Assembly: GCA_037176845.1 (NCBI GenBank) | Contig: JAYKXP010000051.1 | Span: 310,001 to 374,000, forward strand | Source of the DNA: Paramarasmius palmivorus | Taxonomy: Eukaryota; Basidiomycota; Agaricomycetes; Agaricales; Marasmiaceae | Direction of reading: 5' to 3' | Length of the DNA: 64,000 bases | In this document: one piece after another, positions 45,998-59,136 of the stretch | Layout of the letters: each line of letters opens with the position of its first letter | Numbering within the stretch: position 1 is the stretch's first letter | Program-made: the position numbers and the translations under genes | Notes under the pieces: model-generated | The model's database searches: none | What the model was told of the DNA's origin: nothing | The model's input: the letters and a program-made list of their open reading frames with translations, nothing else

Positions 45998-47224
45998 ATG
46001 CCACCATCGGGTAACAAGAAGCCAGTCGGATTCGCCACGCATATCACTGCAGGCGGTATTGCTGGAGCTTGTGAAGCGGTATGTCTGTGCCGCATCGTTC
46101 TCAATGCTCGTCTGACCTTCGACATCGCCAATAGTTAGCATGTCAACCGTTAGACACCATTAAAGTGCGAATGCAGCTCTCCAGGTCAGGGCGTGTCCCC
46201 GGCGTGAGTCGCTCAAATAAGCCTCTCATGACTATTCTGACCCGAGTCTCACAGACAAAACCGAGGGGCTTCTTCGCTACTGGTGTGTACATTGTTCGAC
46301 GAGAAACGCCATTGGCGTTGTACAAGGGTCTCGGCGCTGTGCTCTCTGGAATCGTACCAAAGATGGCCATTCGATTTGCGAGTTTTGAGGCGTATAAAGG
46401 ATGGTTGGCAGACAAGGAGACTGGGAAAACCAGCACCGGAAACATCTTTCTTGGTATGTTGCTGTAGCGCCTATTTTCAAACACACAGCTTACTGTCCAT
46501 ACATAGCTGGTCTCGCTGCAGGAACCACGGAAGCAGTTGCTGTGGTTACACCAATGGAAGTTGTGAAGATTCGACTTCAAGCGCAGCAGCACTCACTCGC
46601 GGATCCCCTTGAAACCCCTCGCTATCGTAACGCAGCCCATGCTGTTTATACTATTGTGCGAGAAGAAGGCCCTGCAACTCTTTATCGTGGTGTTTCTCTC
46701 ACCGCTTTGCGACAAGCTACCAATCAAGGTCATTGTTTTCCATAACGCCTCCTTCAGTCTGACTCATTTGAGTGTTACACAGGTGCCAACTTCACCGTGT
46801 ACCAGGAAGTCAAAAAGTTTGCTCACCGCATGCAACCCGAGTTACAAGAGTTGCCTTCATACCAGCACATGCTGATTGGTTTACTCTCTGGAGCGGCTGG
46901 TCCGCTATCCAATGCCCCTATAGACACAATCAAGACTCGTATGATTCTACAGTACTCTTGGCATCTTTTTCGTTACTGATGCTGATTCCAGGTCTCCAGA
47001 AAGCGACAGCCGAGCCTGGTGTATCCGCTCTCCGCCGCATAATCACCATCGCCGACGATATGTGGAAGCAAGAAGGTGTGAGGTCGTTCTACAAGGGTAT
47101 TACACCGCGCATCCTGCGTGTTGCACCTGGACAGGCTATCGTGTTTGCCGTATATGAGAGGGTCAGCAAGGTCATTGAGACGATGACACCGACGATTCCG
47201 GAAGATGATAGATATTCGGAGTGA
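45998..47224 (+). CDS. SFC1: Mitochondrial succinate/fumarate carrier (SFC1/ACR1 type)
   Basis: Exons 45998-46078, 46135-46203, 46255-46453, 46507-46728, 46783-46938 and 46992-47224; 319 aa. Mitochondrial carrier family protein with three repeats. It exchanges cytosolic succinate for mitochondrial fumarate, linking the glyoxylate cycle to gluconeogenesis. Seen: carrier signatures CQPLDTIKVRMQL, VTPMEVVKIRLQAQQHS and NAPIDTIKTRLQK, plus the SFC1-characteristic ETPLALYKGLGAVLSGIVPKM, HSLADPLETPRYRNAAHA and SLTALRQATNQ. The RVAPGQAIVFAVYE near the end matches too. The tail ends IPEDDRYSE. All exons close in phase. Confidence 0.95.
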
Positions 47225-48192
47225 TCGAATTTGGTGACGCGGAGGCGAGGGTAGCGGAGTTAATCCACGGTGCGGATTTAGTACATGTTGTGTGCGTTTG
47301 GGTGGAGGGTAGTAGAGTGGGCTTTGGAGTGTAGAAACGATTTAATAGTACATTGGTGGGTCGGTGATTCCTCACTATGGGCGAGGACTTTCTGATTTGT
47401 TTCTAGTAGTAGGATTCTGGGCACATTCTTTGTACACTTGTTCATCATTCACAGCATCCATATATCAACACGTTCAATGTACATTCATCATTGCATACTC
47501 AGCCCCCAGACGAAGCGTATCGGCCTCCGTGAGAAGCTTCGGTGGGTGTTCAAGAGGTCGCCTCAAAGAAATGCATTCACCAAGATCGGGGAACGAGCTT
47601 TTGATCATCCCACATGGCTCATACACCATCATGGTTTATCAGCATGTTCACTGAACGTTTCCAACTCCTAAACCAGTGGCAATCGATGACTAGCTACTCG
47701 GTATTCAAGCTGGGAGCAATTGCCAGTGAAGGCTTCTTTTTCTCGCGGCCCAGATTTGGAGTGACATGTATGATGTGTTGGCATGATCTATCTTGCACAG
47801 ATATAGTGATCTTTTCTAAGTCCTTTGAATAGTAGTATGTACGGAGATTTGCCAGACGCAACTCCGTATGGCTTCGACTACAGGAGCATATGAGCCGGCA
47901 AGTAGGCTTGTCGGTAAATGTCTAGAGTAGAATCTGGTTCTCTGTACGAGCCCTCCGTGTGTAGATCACTTCGAAAGGATCAGATTTGACATCAGTGAAA
48001 TCAAAAGAGTCGAATAGAATCAGATAAGCCCTGGATTGCAGTGTGAACTTGAAGCTAGTACAAATTGGTGACAGCGTGACAGTCACGCTGTTGGATGTGA
48101 CTCTAGTCAGACAGGCCTGTTTAGCTCAGTTCTTTCTTCACCATTTCTCTGTTTGCTTTTTACCTCCCTTACACGCGTTTTCTCTTTCAGCC
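47225..48192. other. Intergenic between carrier and transportin genes
   Basis: About 970 bases; no coding signal on either strand. It contains the 3' end of the carrier gene and the promoter of transportin. Confidence 0.5.
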
Positions 48193-51100
48193 ATGGCTCA
48201 TTGGGCACCTCAACCTGCCGGACTGCAGGAAATTCTTAACACTATTCAGGAATCGACAGATATGTCTGTCACTGTTCAAAGAAATATTACTCAGGTGTGT
48301 ATCGATTTCTGAAAACAAAATTTGTGGCGCTGACCTCGCAATTCATCAGAAACTCAACAGCTTCACCCGTGTTCCAGACTACATTGCTTACCTTGCCCAC
48401 ATTCTTTGCGCTTTGACTGACCAAGAGGACCGGATACGTACGATCGCTGGCTACCTCCTCAAGAACAATGCTCGTCTTATCCTGAGCTCGACACCCGAGG
48501 TGGCACACTACGTGAAAGCAGCCGTCTTGCGCGCGTTTGAGGACCAATCAGTGATGATAAGGAATGCAGCGGGCCAGGACATAGTTGCGTTTTTGGGTGT
48601 CTTGGAGCCCAGAAATTGGCCAGAGTGTCTCTCACAACTCGTGAACATGTTGGATCATCCTGACGTCGACAGGCAGGAGGTGCGTAATAAGTCAAAAATT
48701 TCGGCTCAACTTCATCGCTCACGATCTTTCCCCTTAGGCTGCGTTCAATGTGCTCGAGAAGGCTTGCGAAGACTACCCACGTAAACTCGATGTGGAGATC
48801 GGAGGCACTCGTCCCCTGGAGTTCATGATCCCCAAATTCCTTTCATTAGCCGATCACCCTTCGTCGAAGATGCGTTCGCATGCCGTTGCGTGTCTGTCAT
48901 ACTTCGTACCCGTAAACTGCCAATCCCTCTTTGTTCACATTGATGCCTTTATCGCTTGTCTGTTCAAGCGTGCATCAGACGACGACCCATCAGTGCGCCG
49001 ACATGTTTGTCAGGCCCTTGTCCTCCTGCTCGCGGCACGCCCAGAGAAGCTCATGCCAGAAATGGCCAACGTCGCAGAGTACATGCTCTATTCAACGAAG
49101 GACAAGAACGAGAATGTGGCACTCGAGGCTTGCGAATTTTGGCTCACGTTTGCGGAAGACGCAGAGCTTGCACCATACCTACATCCATTACTTGGGAAGG
49201 TCGCACCGGTCTTGTTAGACTGTATGGTATACGGAGAAGATGATCTGTTATGGCTAGAAGGCGATGCAGAGGACAGCGCAGTTCCCGACAAAGAAACAGA
49301 TATCAAGCCTCGTTTCTATGGAGGTAAAGCTCATGGTTTGGACCGCGACTCTGCTGGCGATCCAAGCGAACAAAACAAACCTCGAATTGGGGCATATGGC
49401 GAGGAGACGTTGGATTACGACGAGGACGATGACTATCTCGATGATGATGAATTTGTCGATGAGATGTCGACAGAGTGGAATCTCAGAAAGTGTGCCGCGG
49501 CGGCGCTCGATGTCCTGGCTGTCCGTTTCAGCAATGATCTCCTGAACGTCCTTCTGGGACCACTTAAAGATAAGCTCTGGAGCAGTGATTGGCTGCAAAG
49601 GGAAAGTGGCATACTGGCTCTGGGTGCTATGGCTGAAGGTACGTCCACACCTTTATCTTTTGGATAAAAACATTGAAAAGTCTTGTAGGTTGCATTGAAG
49701 CAATCGAACCTCATCTACCAACCCTCGTCCCATACCTCATCAATACGCTGAATGACTCCAAGGTATGAATTTTGTTCGATTTTACATCTGACGATGCTAA
49801 TGAGCATATACAGCCTCTTGTCCGGTCTATAACGTGCTGGACGCTAGGTCGATACGCCAGCTGGACTACGCAGCCCATATCAGAGGAACACAAGATGAAG
49901 TACTTTATTCCGACCATGGAAGGAGTAAGTTGTCGACACCTAATACTATCCCCTCTCTTAATATACTACTAGCTTCTACGCATGGTGTTGGATAACAACA
50001 AACGAGTTCAAGAGGCAGGTTGTAGTGCTTTCGCCACACTTGAAGAAGATGCTGGTCCAGAACTCGCACCGTACCTGGAACCAGTCCTTCGCAACCTTGT
50101 GTTCGCGTTTGACAAGTACCAACACAAGAATATGTTGATCCTTTATGATGCGGTCGGCACTCTTGCTGATGCAGTTGGCCGTGAACTTTCGAATCCGACG
50201 TACGTCGAGATCCTCATGCCACCGTTGACCAACAGGTGGTCAAAGCTAAAAGACGACGATGTCGATCTCATTCCTTTACTTGAGGTACAGTTGAACACCG
50301 CCATTTCGTTTCTTGAAGCTGATAGGCTCCTCTCAGTGTCTTGCCTCGGTGACGATCGCTATGGGGCCCTCATTCCTTCCATATGCTGGCCCAGTCTTTG
50401 AGCGCTGTGCCAGCATCATCCACAACTCGTTGCTACAGTATCAAGCATTCCAACAGAACCCTGACCTCGATGAACCCGACAAATCTTTCCTGGTCGTCGC
50501 TCTCGACCTATTATCTGGGCTTACACAAGGTCTTGGTATGGCTCTTGAGCCGTTCATCAACAACAGTAACCCCAACCTTCTCAGTCTTTTGACTGTCTGT
50601 CTCAAGCATCCTCAAGCATCGGTCAGACAATCAGCATACGCACTTGTTGGTGACATGGCCATGGGATGTTTCACCATTTTGCGCCCGTTCATGTCGGGGA
50701 TTATGTCTGAACTGATTCTTCAGCTTGACCCTGAGCCCAAGGTCGAATTCGTCAGCGCCTCGAACAACGCAGCATGGTCCGTCGGCGAGGTTGCATTACG
50801 ATACGGACGTGGTATGGTTTCTTTCATTTCACGTCGTTTCACTCGCTGACAGCGTACTTGAAGATGACCCTGAGTTCCAACAATGGGTCAATCCATTGAT
50901 CTCACGACTCATTCCTATACTACTTCACCCCAAAGCCCCACGCAGCCTCCACGAGAACGCGGCCGTTTCAATAGGTCGCATCGGTCTGATGCACCCGAAC
51001 CTGGTTGCCCCTCACCTCCCCGAATTTGCTCAAGCCTGGTGCCAGGCATTGTACGAAATCAGGGACAACGAGGAGAAAGATTCTGCTTTCAGAGGTCTTT

Positions 51101-51365
51101 GCACCATGATCCAGGTGAACCCTGCAGGAATTGCCAAGGTTCGTCACTCTAAACCCAATCGAGCTACGCTAACGTTGCTTTTCAGAGCCTGTTATGGTTC
51201 TGCAACTCAATTGTCCGTTGGAATCAGCCATCGCCAGAGCTCAACAACATGTTCTCGACACTGTTGCACGGGTTCAAGCAACACGATGAAGCCGGCTGGG
51301 CGGCCCAAGTATCTGCTTTCCCTCCTGTCATTCAGGAGCGACTTGCAGCGCGGTATGGCGTGTAA
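48193..51365 (+). CDS. KAP104: Transportin (karyopherin beta-2)
   Basis: Exons 48193-48294, 48350-48679, 48738-49638, 49689-49762, 49814-49924, 49973-50284, 50337-50811, 50864-51138 and 51186-51365; 919 aa. It is a nuclear import receptor for cargos with PY-type signals, such as hnRNP-like proteins. HEAT repeats run throughout, including LLKNNARL near the N-terminus. The acidic loop that releases cargo on RanGTP binding is plain at about bases 49405-49475 ([17 protein letters not shown]). The C-terminal repeats hold [19 protein letters not shown] and [14 protein letters not shown]. Length and order match the family. The intron before DDPEFQQWV uses an acceptor AAG at 50861-50863, chosen for frame. 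Confidence 0.95.
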
Positions 51366-51836
51366 AGGAGGACCACCAAATTGGACCTGAATGTTTCCTT
51401 TTCGTCGATGATTGGACATCACATATATACGTGATTCCGTCGTTTTCTCCCCCTGGTCTGCATTGTATGTCTCTTGCATCGGATCCCTTAGTAGCTGTAG
51501 TCATTATCGTAGTTGTAGTCTTTTGCATTCTCATCACTGTGTCATAGTTTATTGTTGTCGGTGAGCTGGTCTCTGGCCACTCCGATTAGCATCACATTGC
51601 ATATCTAGTCATCTTTGCGTAGCAATAGTCGTTTTTTTAGTAGTGTAGTTTTCACCTATCCTGCAAGTAGATATTATTCATTCTCATCACATATACAAAA
51701 CCCTTACCTTGACATGAGACTGACGAGTTTACCACAGCTCGTCATTGTACATTGTACAATGCATAATACGGAGGCAGCAAAGAAATTCATTAGCAACCAT
51801 AGCAATAGCAATACAGTAGCGAGACACGAGGAGCAT
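51366..51836. other. Convergent 3' ends of transportin and lectin genes
   Basis: 471 bases between two convergent stop codons; T-rich and A-rich patches but no gene. Confidence 0.5.
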
Positions 51837-53464
51837 TCAGAATCGTTTACTGCTGGAATACATCGATCCTCCAAAGCCACCTGCACCCCCACTCCCGCCC
51901 ATGGACATTCCTCCAAAGTTGGGCATACCACCATATGATTGCCGTCTTTTGTATTCCATCCATCCGTAATATCCACCGACACAAAGACCGCCAAACAAGA
52001 ACAGCTTAAAGAAGAATCCTGTCCAGGAGCCGGATGAAAGTGAGCCAGGTGTTCTCCCTGTAGCACCGATCTTGCGAGAGTCAACACTCGAGGTGATGGC
52101 GGAGTAGGTGGTAACTGCGATGATACTGGAGATTGAGTTAGTTGGACAGTTGGTATGGCACATGAGGCATGGAACGTACTCGTGGGCATCATGAACATCC
52201 CCGGTCAGAGCGGTGAAGCCAAGGTATGGGCCAGTCGGTAGCGAGATGCCCTCAACGTAGAAGCAGTCCGACCAGTCATCCCCTATCAATTATATGATGA
52301 GATCTAAGTTCAGCTGACATGACGAGGTTACGAACAAGCTTTATACTGCAATTTGACCTGCAGAAGCGTGTTAGAGTGCTAGATATGACGACAACATAAG
52401 ACTTACATCAAGGAATTTATCTTTGACATAAGTGATCTTCACTTTCGTAGCGACATTCGTTCGTCTGAAGTTTGCCTAACGATATGATTAGCCAAGGAAG
52501 GGTAACAAAGGGCTCCTGAGCGTACCGAGCAAGCACCAAGCTCCTGACCATCACCATCGTTGCCGTAGCTGTACTCCTTCTTGCCGTCACCCAAGAATCC
52601 AATAACACGAGGGAAAGAGAATGTATGACGAGCATTGGCATAACTATGGTCACCGTGTTCAGTCCAATAATTGAGGCTATAAAAGGGGATACATACGTGT
52701 CGAGGAAGACACCCAAACCAGTGAATTGGTCTAATATGTAATCTCAGTACTGAGATTTAGTATGTAGATAGATTATATACTCACCTCGATTGCCAAATAT
52801 AGGGCCCGGTTCTGTGCGTTCCTTCGTCAACCAGATAGCCATTCCATCACCATATAAGTGTGTCGAGTCGCCAGAAACCTAGTTCAATTGGTGTCAGCAT
52901 CAGGAATGTTACATTTTGTAATGATATCGACCTTGAACTCGATCTCAATGACATAGTTTGCTGCAGTGAGCGGTAGTCGTGTCCAGAGCCATCCCTAAAA
53001 CCATACATGAAAAAGGCGAGTGGGATGTTGAGCCGCATAACACGAACCATTTGTGATGGAACTGAACGAGTAAGGCGAACATGTTTGTTGGTATTCTGTC
53101 CAACGATTAAGTGTCTGTTCCACCGTTTTGCAACTTCAATGGTCCACGCACGACATAGGCATCTGCTCCAAAGTCCCACCAACTGTGAATATGAATTAGC
53201 CGAAATTTATGGGTAAGAGTCATACCACGCACCGATTTTGCAAGTCCTGGTCGATATATGGAGCGAAAAGCGAATGCGTCCGAAGCTGAACGGTCTACAA
53301 GGAAACAAAATGAATATCTGGCACCCGGATTGAAGTCTAGCGTAACCGACCCGGTCTATGGTTTGATTCCCCAGTCTTGTCTTGTCATCTGCTGCAGCCC
53401 GTGCATTTCCAAAAAGCCAAAGAGCGACTGAGAGCCATAAAAGACGCATTGAAATCGAAAACAT
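51837..53464 (-). CDS. L-type lectin cargo receptor (VIP36/ERGIC-53-like)
   Basis: Exons 53464-53351, 53294-53233, 53182-53152, 53095-53048, 52994-52932, 52878-52785, 52730-52697, 52643-52526, 52475-52407, 52357-52336, 52282-52180 and 52125-51837; 348 aa. It is a type I membrane lectin that binds high-mannose N-glycans and escorts glycoproteins between ER and Golgi. Seen: an N-terminal hydrophobic signal (LLWLSVALWLFG), RTHSLFAPYIDQDLQNRWWDF, VRLTRSVPSQMGW, GDGMAIWLTKERTEPGP, FTGLGVFLDTY and GYYGW after a transmembrane span (FFFKLFLFGGLCVGG). The cytosolic tail is Gly/Met/Ser-rich and lacks a dilysine. Two Met codons, 15 bases apart, could start it. Twelve exons, one of only 22 nt, close in phase. 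Confidence 0.9.
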
Positions 53465-55336
53465 TTGCCGGAGAGGCGAGAAAGAGAGAAGTGTTGGCGG
53501 TGATGCGTTCACGTGGCATTTCCTTACTAGAGTGTAAGGCGCTTACCTGGCGTCAATAATGAAGCTTTCTTGTGAACCACCACCAGGCTGTCTTCGTTCT
53601 AACTCCTTGCTGTGGACAGTTAGGTAGGCTCAATCGTCATGGGTGGGGATCAATTGCCTTTACGCCATGTGACTCACCTAAAGCTGTCTAGTCCGCAGGC
53701 AAACTACTACTAGGCCAATGGGGCTCTCTTTGGTTTTGCTCCGGCGAGGACCTCAAGCTGTTGAAACAATCTCAAGGCAGGCTCAAGATTCTCTTTGCAA
53801 AGCCTAACTCCGTATTTGGCTGGTTTACTTGGGCCTGTTCAACAGCATCTCTCTGGCCCTTTGACTTCCGACGGGTCCTTGATGTGAAAGGGACGCCACA
53901 TGAAAGGGTCCCAGCCTGTCCTGGCCCACGCGTTTAAGAAGATCGTTTTTCTCAGACAGGCCCTCGAATGGTGCGAGCACACGGTTACCGGTCAGCGTAG
54001 TCTCCGAGTTTCAGCAGCCATAGACTATGTCGCACCTGTCATGGCGATGCACGGGATAGTCAGCATACAGATCCCCGAAGTTTGAACTGCTCGTGTGACG
54101 CACAATCCCTCCAGGCTGTTGCTGCGGAATACTTAGCAAAAAACAATCAAGAAACAATGAATGCATACGAGAACACGCAATACAGATCCAGACGCACCAC
54201 GGTCTTAATATCGCGTCATACAGCTACAGCTCCGCGGGTAAGCTATTGAAGAATCTAACTCAAAGGACGATATCCGAGACCTCAAGACCAACTCAAGGCC
54301 GTATTCGATCTTATCCAAGCGCAGAAGCTCAGATTGCGGAACGGGACGTGGTAAGTGGATGACAGTACTGGGTCTCCTTCTTTACATCTCCCCTCGTTGC
54401 CGCAATACGATGCTTGGCATTCCATAGAGTTAACGAGGCTAGCGTACTTGAAGCTGTAGTCACTGCTCGGTCATGTTGTATGTAGAAAATACTTATATGA
54501 TTCATGAACCCGTCCGGCCAGACTATTAAGTAGAAACCTTTGGCTCGCTCGATAAGATAATCCCGGCCAGCCAAAAATGCCGAGAACACCGGCATGGCAT
54601 CTTTCACTCAGCCAAGCTTGGCTTTGCCGGTCACCATTGGTATGTCATATTCTCTTCTTCTGATGCTCCATGGGACTGATAATCGATCCTGATTCTACCT
54701 TAGCAGCACTGGATGCCTGGCCTATCATCGAGCTTTCAAGGTAGAACAATACCAGATTCATAAAAATGCCTGTTGCAACCGGCCTTTACGGACAATGATT
54801 GCTGCTTTGGGATCATTTTATCATCTACAGCATGGCGCAATATAATGGCATGGTCCTTTTCGCGCCTATTCAATCAAACGAAATGGCGCTCGACAAACAA
54901 CTGCCAAGGCCATCAGCCGTGTATGTATATGTTCAACTTTCCAACCACAGGTCCCCGACACAGCATCCCTCTTCTTCACGTTCCTTCCTCACCACTCCCA
55001 AGGTTCCAGGACAGAAGTGTCATCGTGAATCAAGTCAAGTTGTTTTGACGACCTTGATTCAATCAGCAGGCATCCCGTCGGCTTCCGGGGCTAAATTCAC
55101 TCTCCACAAGCGCCAATAAGGTACGAAAAGGTGTTGAAGAGCTGTTGAGACCTATAAAGTCGTGGCAAGTCATCCTGCGTACGGATCTCTGCTTATTTTT
55201 GACTGCTGACTGACCACGCTGTTTACTGCTGTAGAGGTATAAATTTCCGGACGACACGACCGAACTATCCCCTTCCTTGAAGGCTCTCGAAACCGGTTCC
55301 TCTCACACAACACTACACCCCTCCCCCCTACGAACC
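53465..55336. other. Gene-poor 1.9 kb
   Basis: No supported gene. Short open frames at 53900-54085 and 54773-55119 show no family resemblance. CTATAAAG near 55154 is a possible core promoter element, though distant from the next start at 55337. Confidence 0.4.
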
Positions 55337-56296
55337 ATGTCAAGTCGAACATCATCTTCAACGCAGGATTCTGCCCCTCTCCCCATGACCAACGCAAAGG
55401 TCGTTCAATTCACAACTACCAGGTCCGTGCGCACTTTCGAACTCAAGTTTTGTATTACTCAGCTCCCCTTAGCAATGAACGAAAACGTTTCATACAATTC
55501 CATGGTACTATGCTCCCTGCCTTACACATCGATCGTTCATTGACCATTCCCAATTCATTCGTTGCCACAGTCATATCCGCCGTTGGTCTATCAGAGAAAG
55601 CATCAGGGAAACGACCAGCAACGTCATTTGTCGGAATGACAGTCGACAAGCAATACTACACGACTTCTACTGTCAGCAGTAAAGATTCGGACCCTATTTG
55701 GCATGATAATCTAGGCCCGTGAGTATTCGGTACGCCGTATCTGGTCGAATGACACTAATGACAGGATTCTTTCTTATCCTAGGATCTGGCTGAAGGATGA
55801 CGCCAAGATAACATTCAAGGTTAAACATCGGACGATGCCACTCTTGCCTGCACAGGCATACGCCACGACGAAGACGTTCCGTGTGCAGGAACTCGTCGAA
55901 CAGCAGAAAGATCTCTTTGACCGCAATTGCTGTACGTTCCAGTCCAAGCGGGCTGCACTTATTCCGCTACTTGCCGCTGAATATCTGACGCGAACTGCTT
56001 TGCTTGATATAGGTATTGATCTGCCATTGCGCATTGAATCATCTGGCTCAACAGCATCTAAATTAACCATAAATATCCGAATTGTCTCATCGGCAGAGTC
56101 TGCAAACGAGGAAGTCGCAAAGGCGCGCGCACGAAGCAATAGTATCAAGCAGGAGGCAGCTGCACATGCGAACGGCCTCAAGTCGGAGGATATCGACAGC
56201 GGCGAGGATCTGAGGCTGTCAATGAAAGCCGCCCCCTTGGAAAATGATAGCGAGTTGGACCCCATTCCTATTCTACCTTCCAGGCTATCACCGTGA
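55337..56296 (+). CDS. C2-like domain protein, function unknown
   Basis: Exons 55337-55422, 55473-55718 and 55783-56296; 281 aa. Residues about 48-115 resemble a C2 domain order: VATVISAVGLSEK, then SFVGMTVDKQYYTTSTVSSKDSDPIWHDNLGP and ITFKVKHR, the usual position of polar Asp residues and the xPxWxE-like element. Calcium-binding Asp residues are not clearly retained. The C-terminal half is helical and Ser/Ala/Glu-rich. Membrane-binding or scaffold function is inferred from the fold only. The N-terminus is Ser/Thr-rich. I do not recognise a closer family. Confidence 0.6.
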
Positions 56297-56623
56297 ATTA
56301 TTGATACCCCTTCTGATTTCGGGACATCACTGCTTCGTTACTTTATCTGCTCTATTTGTTGTATTTTCGCTAGAGGTTTTATTTCTTGCTCGACTATGCT
56401 TAGGCTTTTGGTTGCATGTAGCATTATTCAAGGAAACAAACGGTCGTATATGGACGCAGAAATCGTTGCTGTATCTGATTTAAGAAGTGCACGACAGCCT
56501 GCATCGTTACATGTTCTATTATTCGGTTCAGAACCACTATAACAGGCAAGAGTCCATTCGGCGTTTCAACAGCTACTCGATTCATTTGATCTGCGCAGGC
56601 CCAAGCTGTACCTCTACATTAAA
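56297..56623. other. Convergent 3' flanks, C2-like and ERD2 genes
   Basis: 327 bases with no gene seen. Confidence 0.5.
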
Positions 56624-57546
56624 TCATGCTGGGAGCTCGAACTTCTGCCCCTGTAATACTCTGCATTGAAGGAAGGCTGGTCAACACGAATACTCGGAAG
56701 AAGGCGGAAGGGTGCACGTACTTTGTAAAGTAGACGTAGAAGAAATCGAGGTAGAGACCAGTCTGGACTATCCCGGCAGTCACAGCTATTGGGTCAACTA
56801 CGCCTTCTGTGAAGTATCTGAAACCGTAGATATGAGCAAGGGAACTCGCGAAGAATGAGCCCGATACACACCTGTATATCCAATTAGGTATGTACAACGC
56901 TCGGTATATGCCCAAAGCAGCCAAGTAGTGAGTCGTGATAGTCTCAGCCTCGCCGGTTCGTTGCAACATGAACAGCTGTGGGAGAATGGCCACGGATTCT
57001 AGGAAGATCGAGAAGGACCAGAGAATTTCGGTGAAGGAGAAGCTGTAGTTGAAGATGAGGGCGAGCAGGACGCAGGGTCCTACGAGGTATTCGATCCGGA
57101 ACGTGTCGATGGATGGGTCGTGAGTAGGTCTGTAGAAAGCGTAGAGTTACAATTACTGCGTGTGAGGCGGATTCAGTAACGACTCACCGGAAACGACCCT
57201 TCATGAGATGCAGGATGAAGCAGCTGCTGGCGATGAAGAATATCTTCATGAGCGAGTTGTATAGTGACACATAACGGTAGAAAAGGTCGAGGTAACGGGT
57301 TGCAAAGACCGCGACGTAGAGAGCTTGAGTCTTGAACGAGATTCCTGGAAGAGGGGTTGAGAATGTAAGCAGATTGAACCTCGAACACGAGGAAAACATA
57401 CCTCGACAAGAGCGTGATGTTTGGATTTTTTGAACAAGAATAATAATGGACGCTAAATGAGCCAAATCACCTATGCAAACAGATCAGCTTCGCAAGGCGA
57501 TTCAGTTTGGAATATCCGACATACCGAACAGACGGAAAATGTTCAT
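56624..57546 (-). CDS. ERD2: ER lumen protein retaining receptor (ERD2)
   Basis: Exons 57546-57525, 57470-57402, 57344-57188, 57129-56872, 56817-56722 and 56660-56624; 212 aa. Seven-transmembrane receptor that retrieves HDEL/KDEL proteins from the Golgi to the ER. Seen: [16 protein letters not shown] at the start, [73 protein letters not shown], and the end [11 protein letters not shown]. Length matches the family exactly. The last coding exon is only 37 nt and the first 22 nt. Confidence 0.96.
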
Positions 57547-59136
57547 GGTAGAAGATTGGCAGTGAGAATGAATGCGTTGTCCCCAATATTATTGACGTGG
57601 TACAAGGAGCGTCCGTGACAAACGTGACGAAAACCATGTCACACTTTCTGCTCTCGACCACCATAGTCCCTCGGCTGTTTCTGTAAAACTTTCACGGTGA
57701 GTTTTTGGGTTTCTTGGCTGCTGTTGCAAAGATGTTCTAGTAAAAGGGTCGATTTCATTTGCTACCAAATCCTCGATTCAGAAACTGCACCTGCAATTTC
57801 TTTCCCAAGTCCCGCGAACCCTTGAAATGGTCTTTATCCTCAACGCGTTTCTGCAAGCTTCACGGGACGCGCTGTAAGGCTTGACCGACATTGGCAATAT
57901 TGGCTCTATGTTGTTAGGCTGCTATGGTCTCCAGAACGATGAGCAGGCAGCAAAGGCAGAGCCATACAAGAGGGGTTCTACAGCACCTCTCCCCGTTCAA
58001 GCCGAGCTCGTCTGGACAAGATCGACTCTATGGCGAGTGGTCTCTAGATGTGGTACACGTACGAACGGTACATCAAATTTCTGGTGCCCGCTCATTAGCA
58101 CTCGAGCTGAAGGCTCATGCTTGTGTGTGTGGTTGCGTGCATAAAATAGACGGTTCAGAGGACTGGGGAGGAATAGTCTTTGCAGGTTCTGGTTTCAGGT
58201 TGTTGGATTTGACTGGCTTTGGAGATATGAGATCATAGGTGGTCTGTTCTACAGGCCCTGAGCTTTCACCTTCTCTTTTTCTTGGTTGGGACACTCTTAC
58301 TGATATATTCGTTCTAGGGCTCATAATACTGAAGGCTTCTAGATGTTACTATTGCAATGTGAACTCGAATTTCATTCTCCTGTCGTATAAGCTCGATTTG
58401 CAAACACCTTTGAGACCCGCCGCTGGAAAGAGGGCCTTGATGACGAAATTGAAAATTCTCGAATATAATTTGCCTTCGCAGCGGCTGACACTGTTGACAA
58501 CGAATACACTATAGCTAGTTGTGGAGCAAACTGACGTGCAAGATGCCGTCTCTGTTCGTCTTCCATTGCCACTGATGAGCACTGGTCGTCCAATCTCAAG
58601 CTTCACCGGTCACCGGTTGCCCCCGAAAGCTATAAGGCATCTCGCCATATCGCTCTTTCCTTGTACTTACCTTTTGAGCATCCAGTATCCATCATTGCTG
58701 CTAGTGCAGGTGCCTGATATCGAAACATGGATGATGGTTTCGAGTATGAGAAAGGCATATTTTTTCCGGCGTGCTATTGATAGTTGCCGAGATCAGGGTT
58801 GCCTATGCGACGGGTTGCTTCCTTGGCCACGAAACACAAATGAAGCAGGATCTGTTGATAAAGTGTGACGTTGTGAGCCTCGTTTTGTTTCTTCTCTCCT
58901 TCCACCTTTGATTTTCGAATTTCTAGGTACGATTCCGCGGTGAGACTGCCTCTCATCGCGAATCAACCAGCTATTTTACGCAATATTTCAATTCTGTTGA
59001 GAGGCTGGCCCGCTCCTTAACTTCAGGCCGTACCAAACGAAGTATCAAGTTTCAACCAGCCCCTTCTCCTTCTCTTTCGCGCTACCCCCTTCGTTTTAAC
59101 CGCCTTTGAGGCGGTCATCCACTTTCGTTTCATTTC
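57547..59136. other. Gene-poor 1.6 kb
   Basis: Divergent region upstream of ERD2 (minus) and the TMEM198-like gene (plus). An open frame at 57924-58238 (104 codons) has no family resemblance and no supporting splice structure. A short gene here cannot be excluded. Confidence 0.4.
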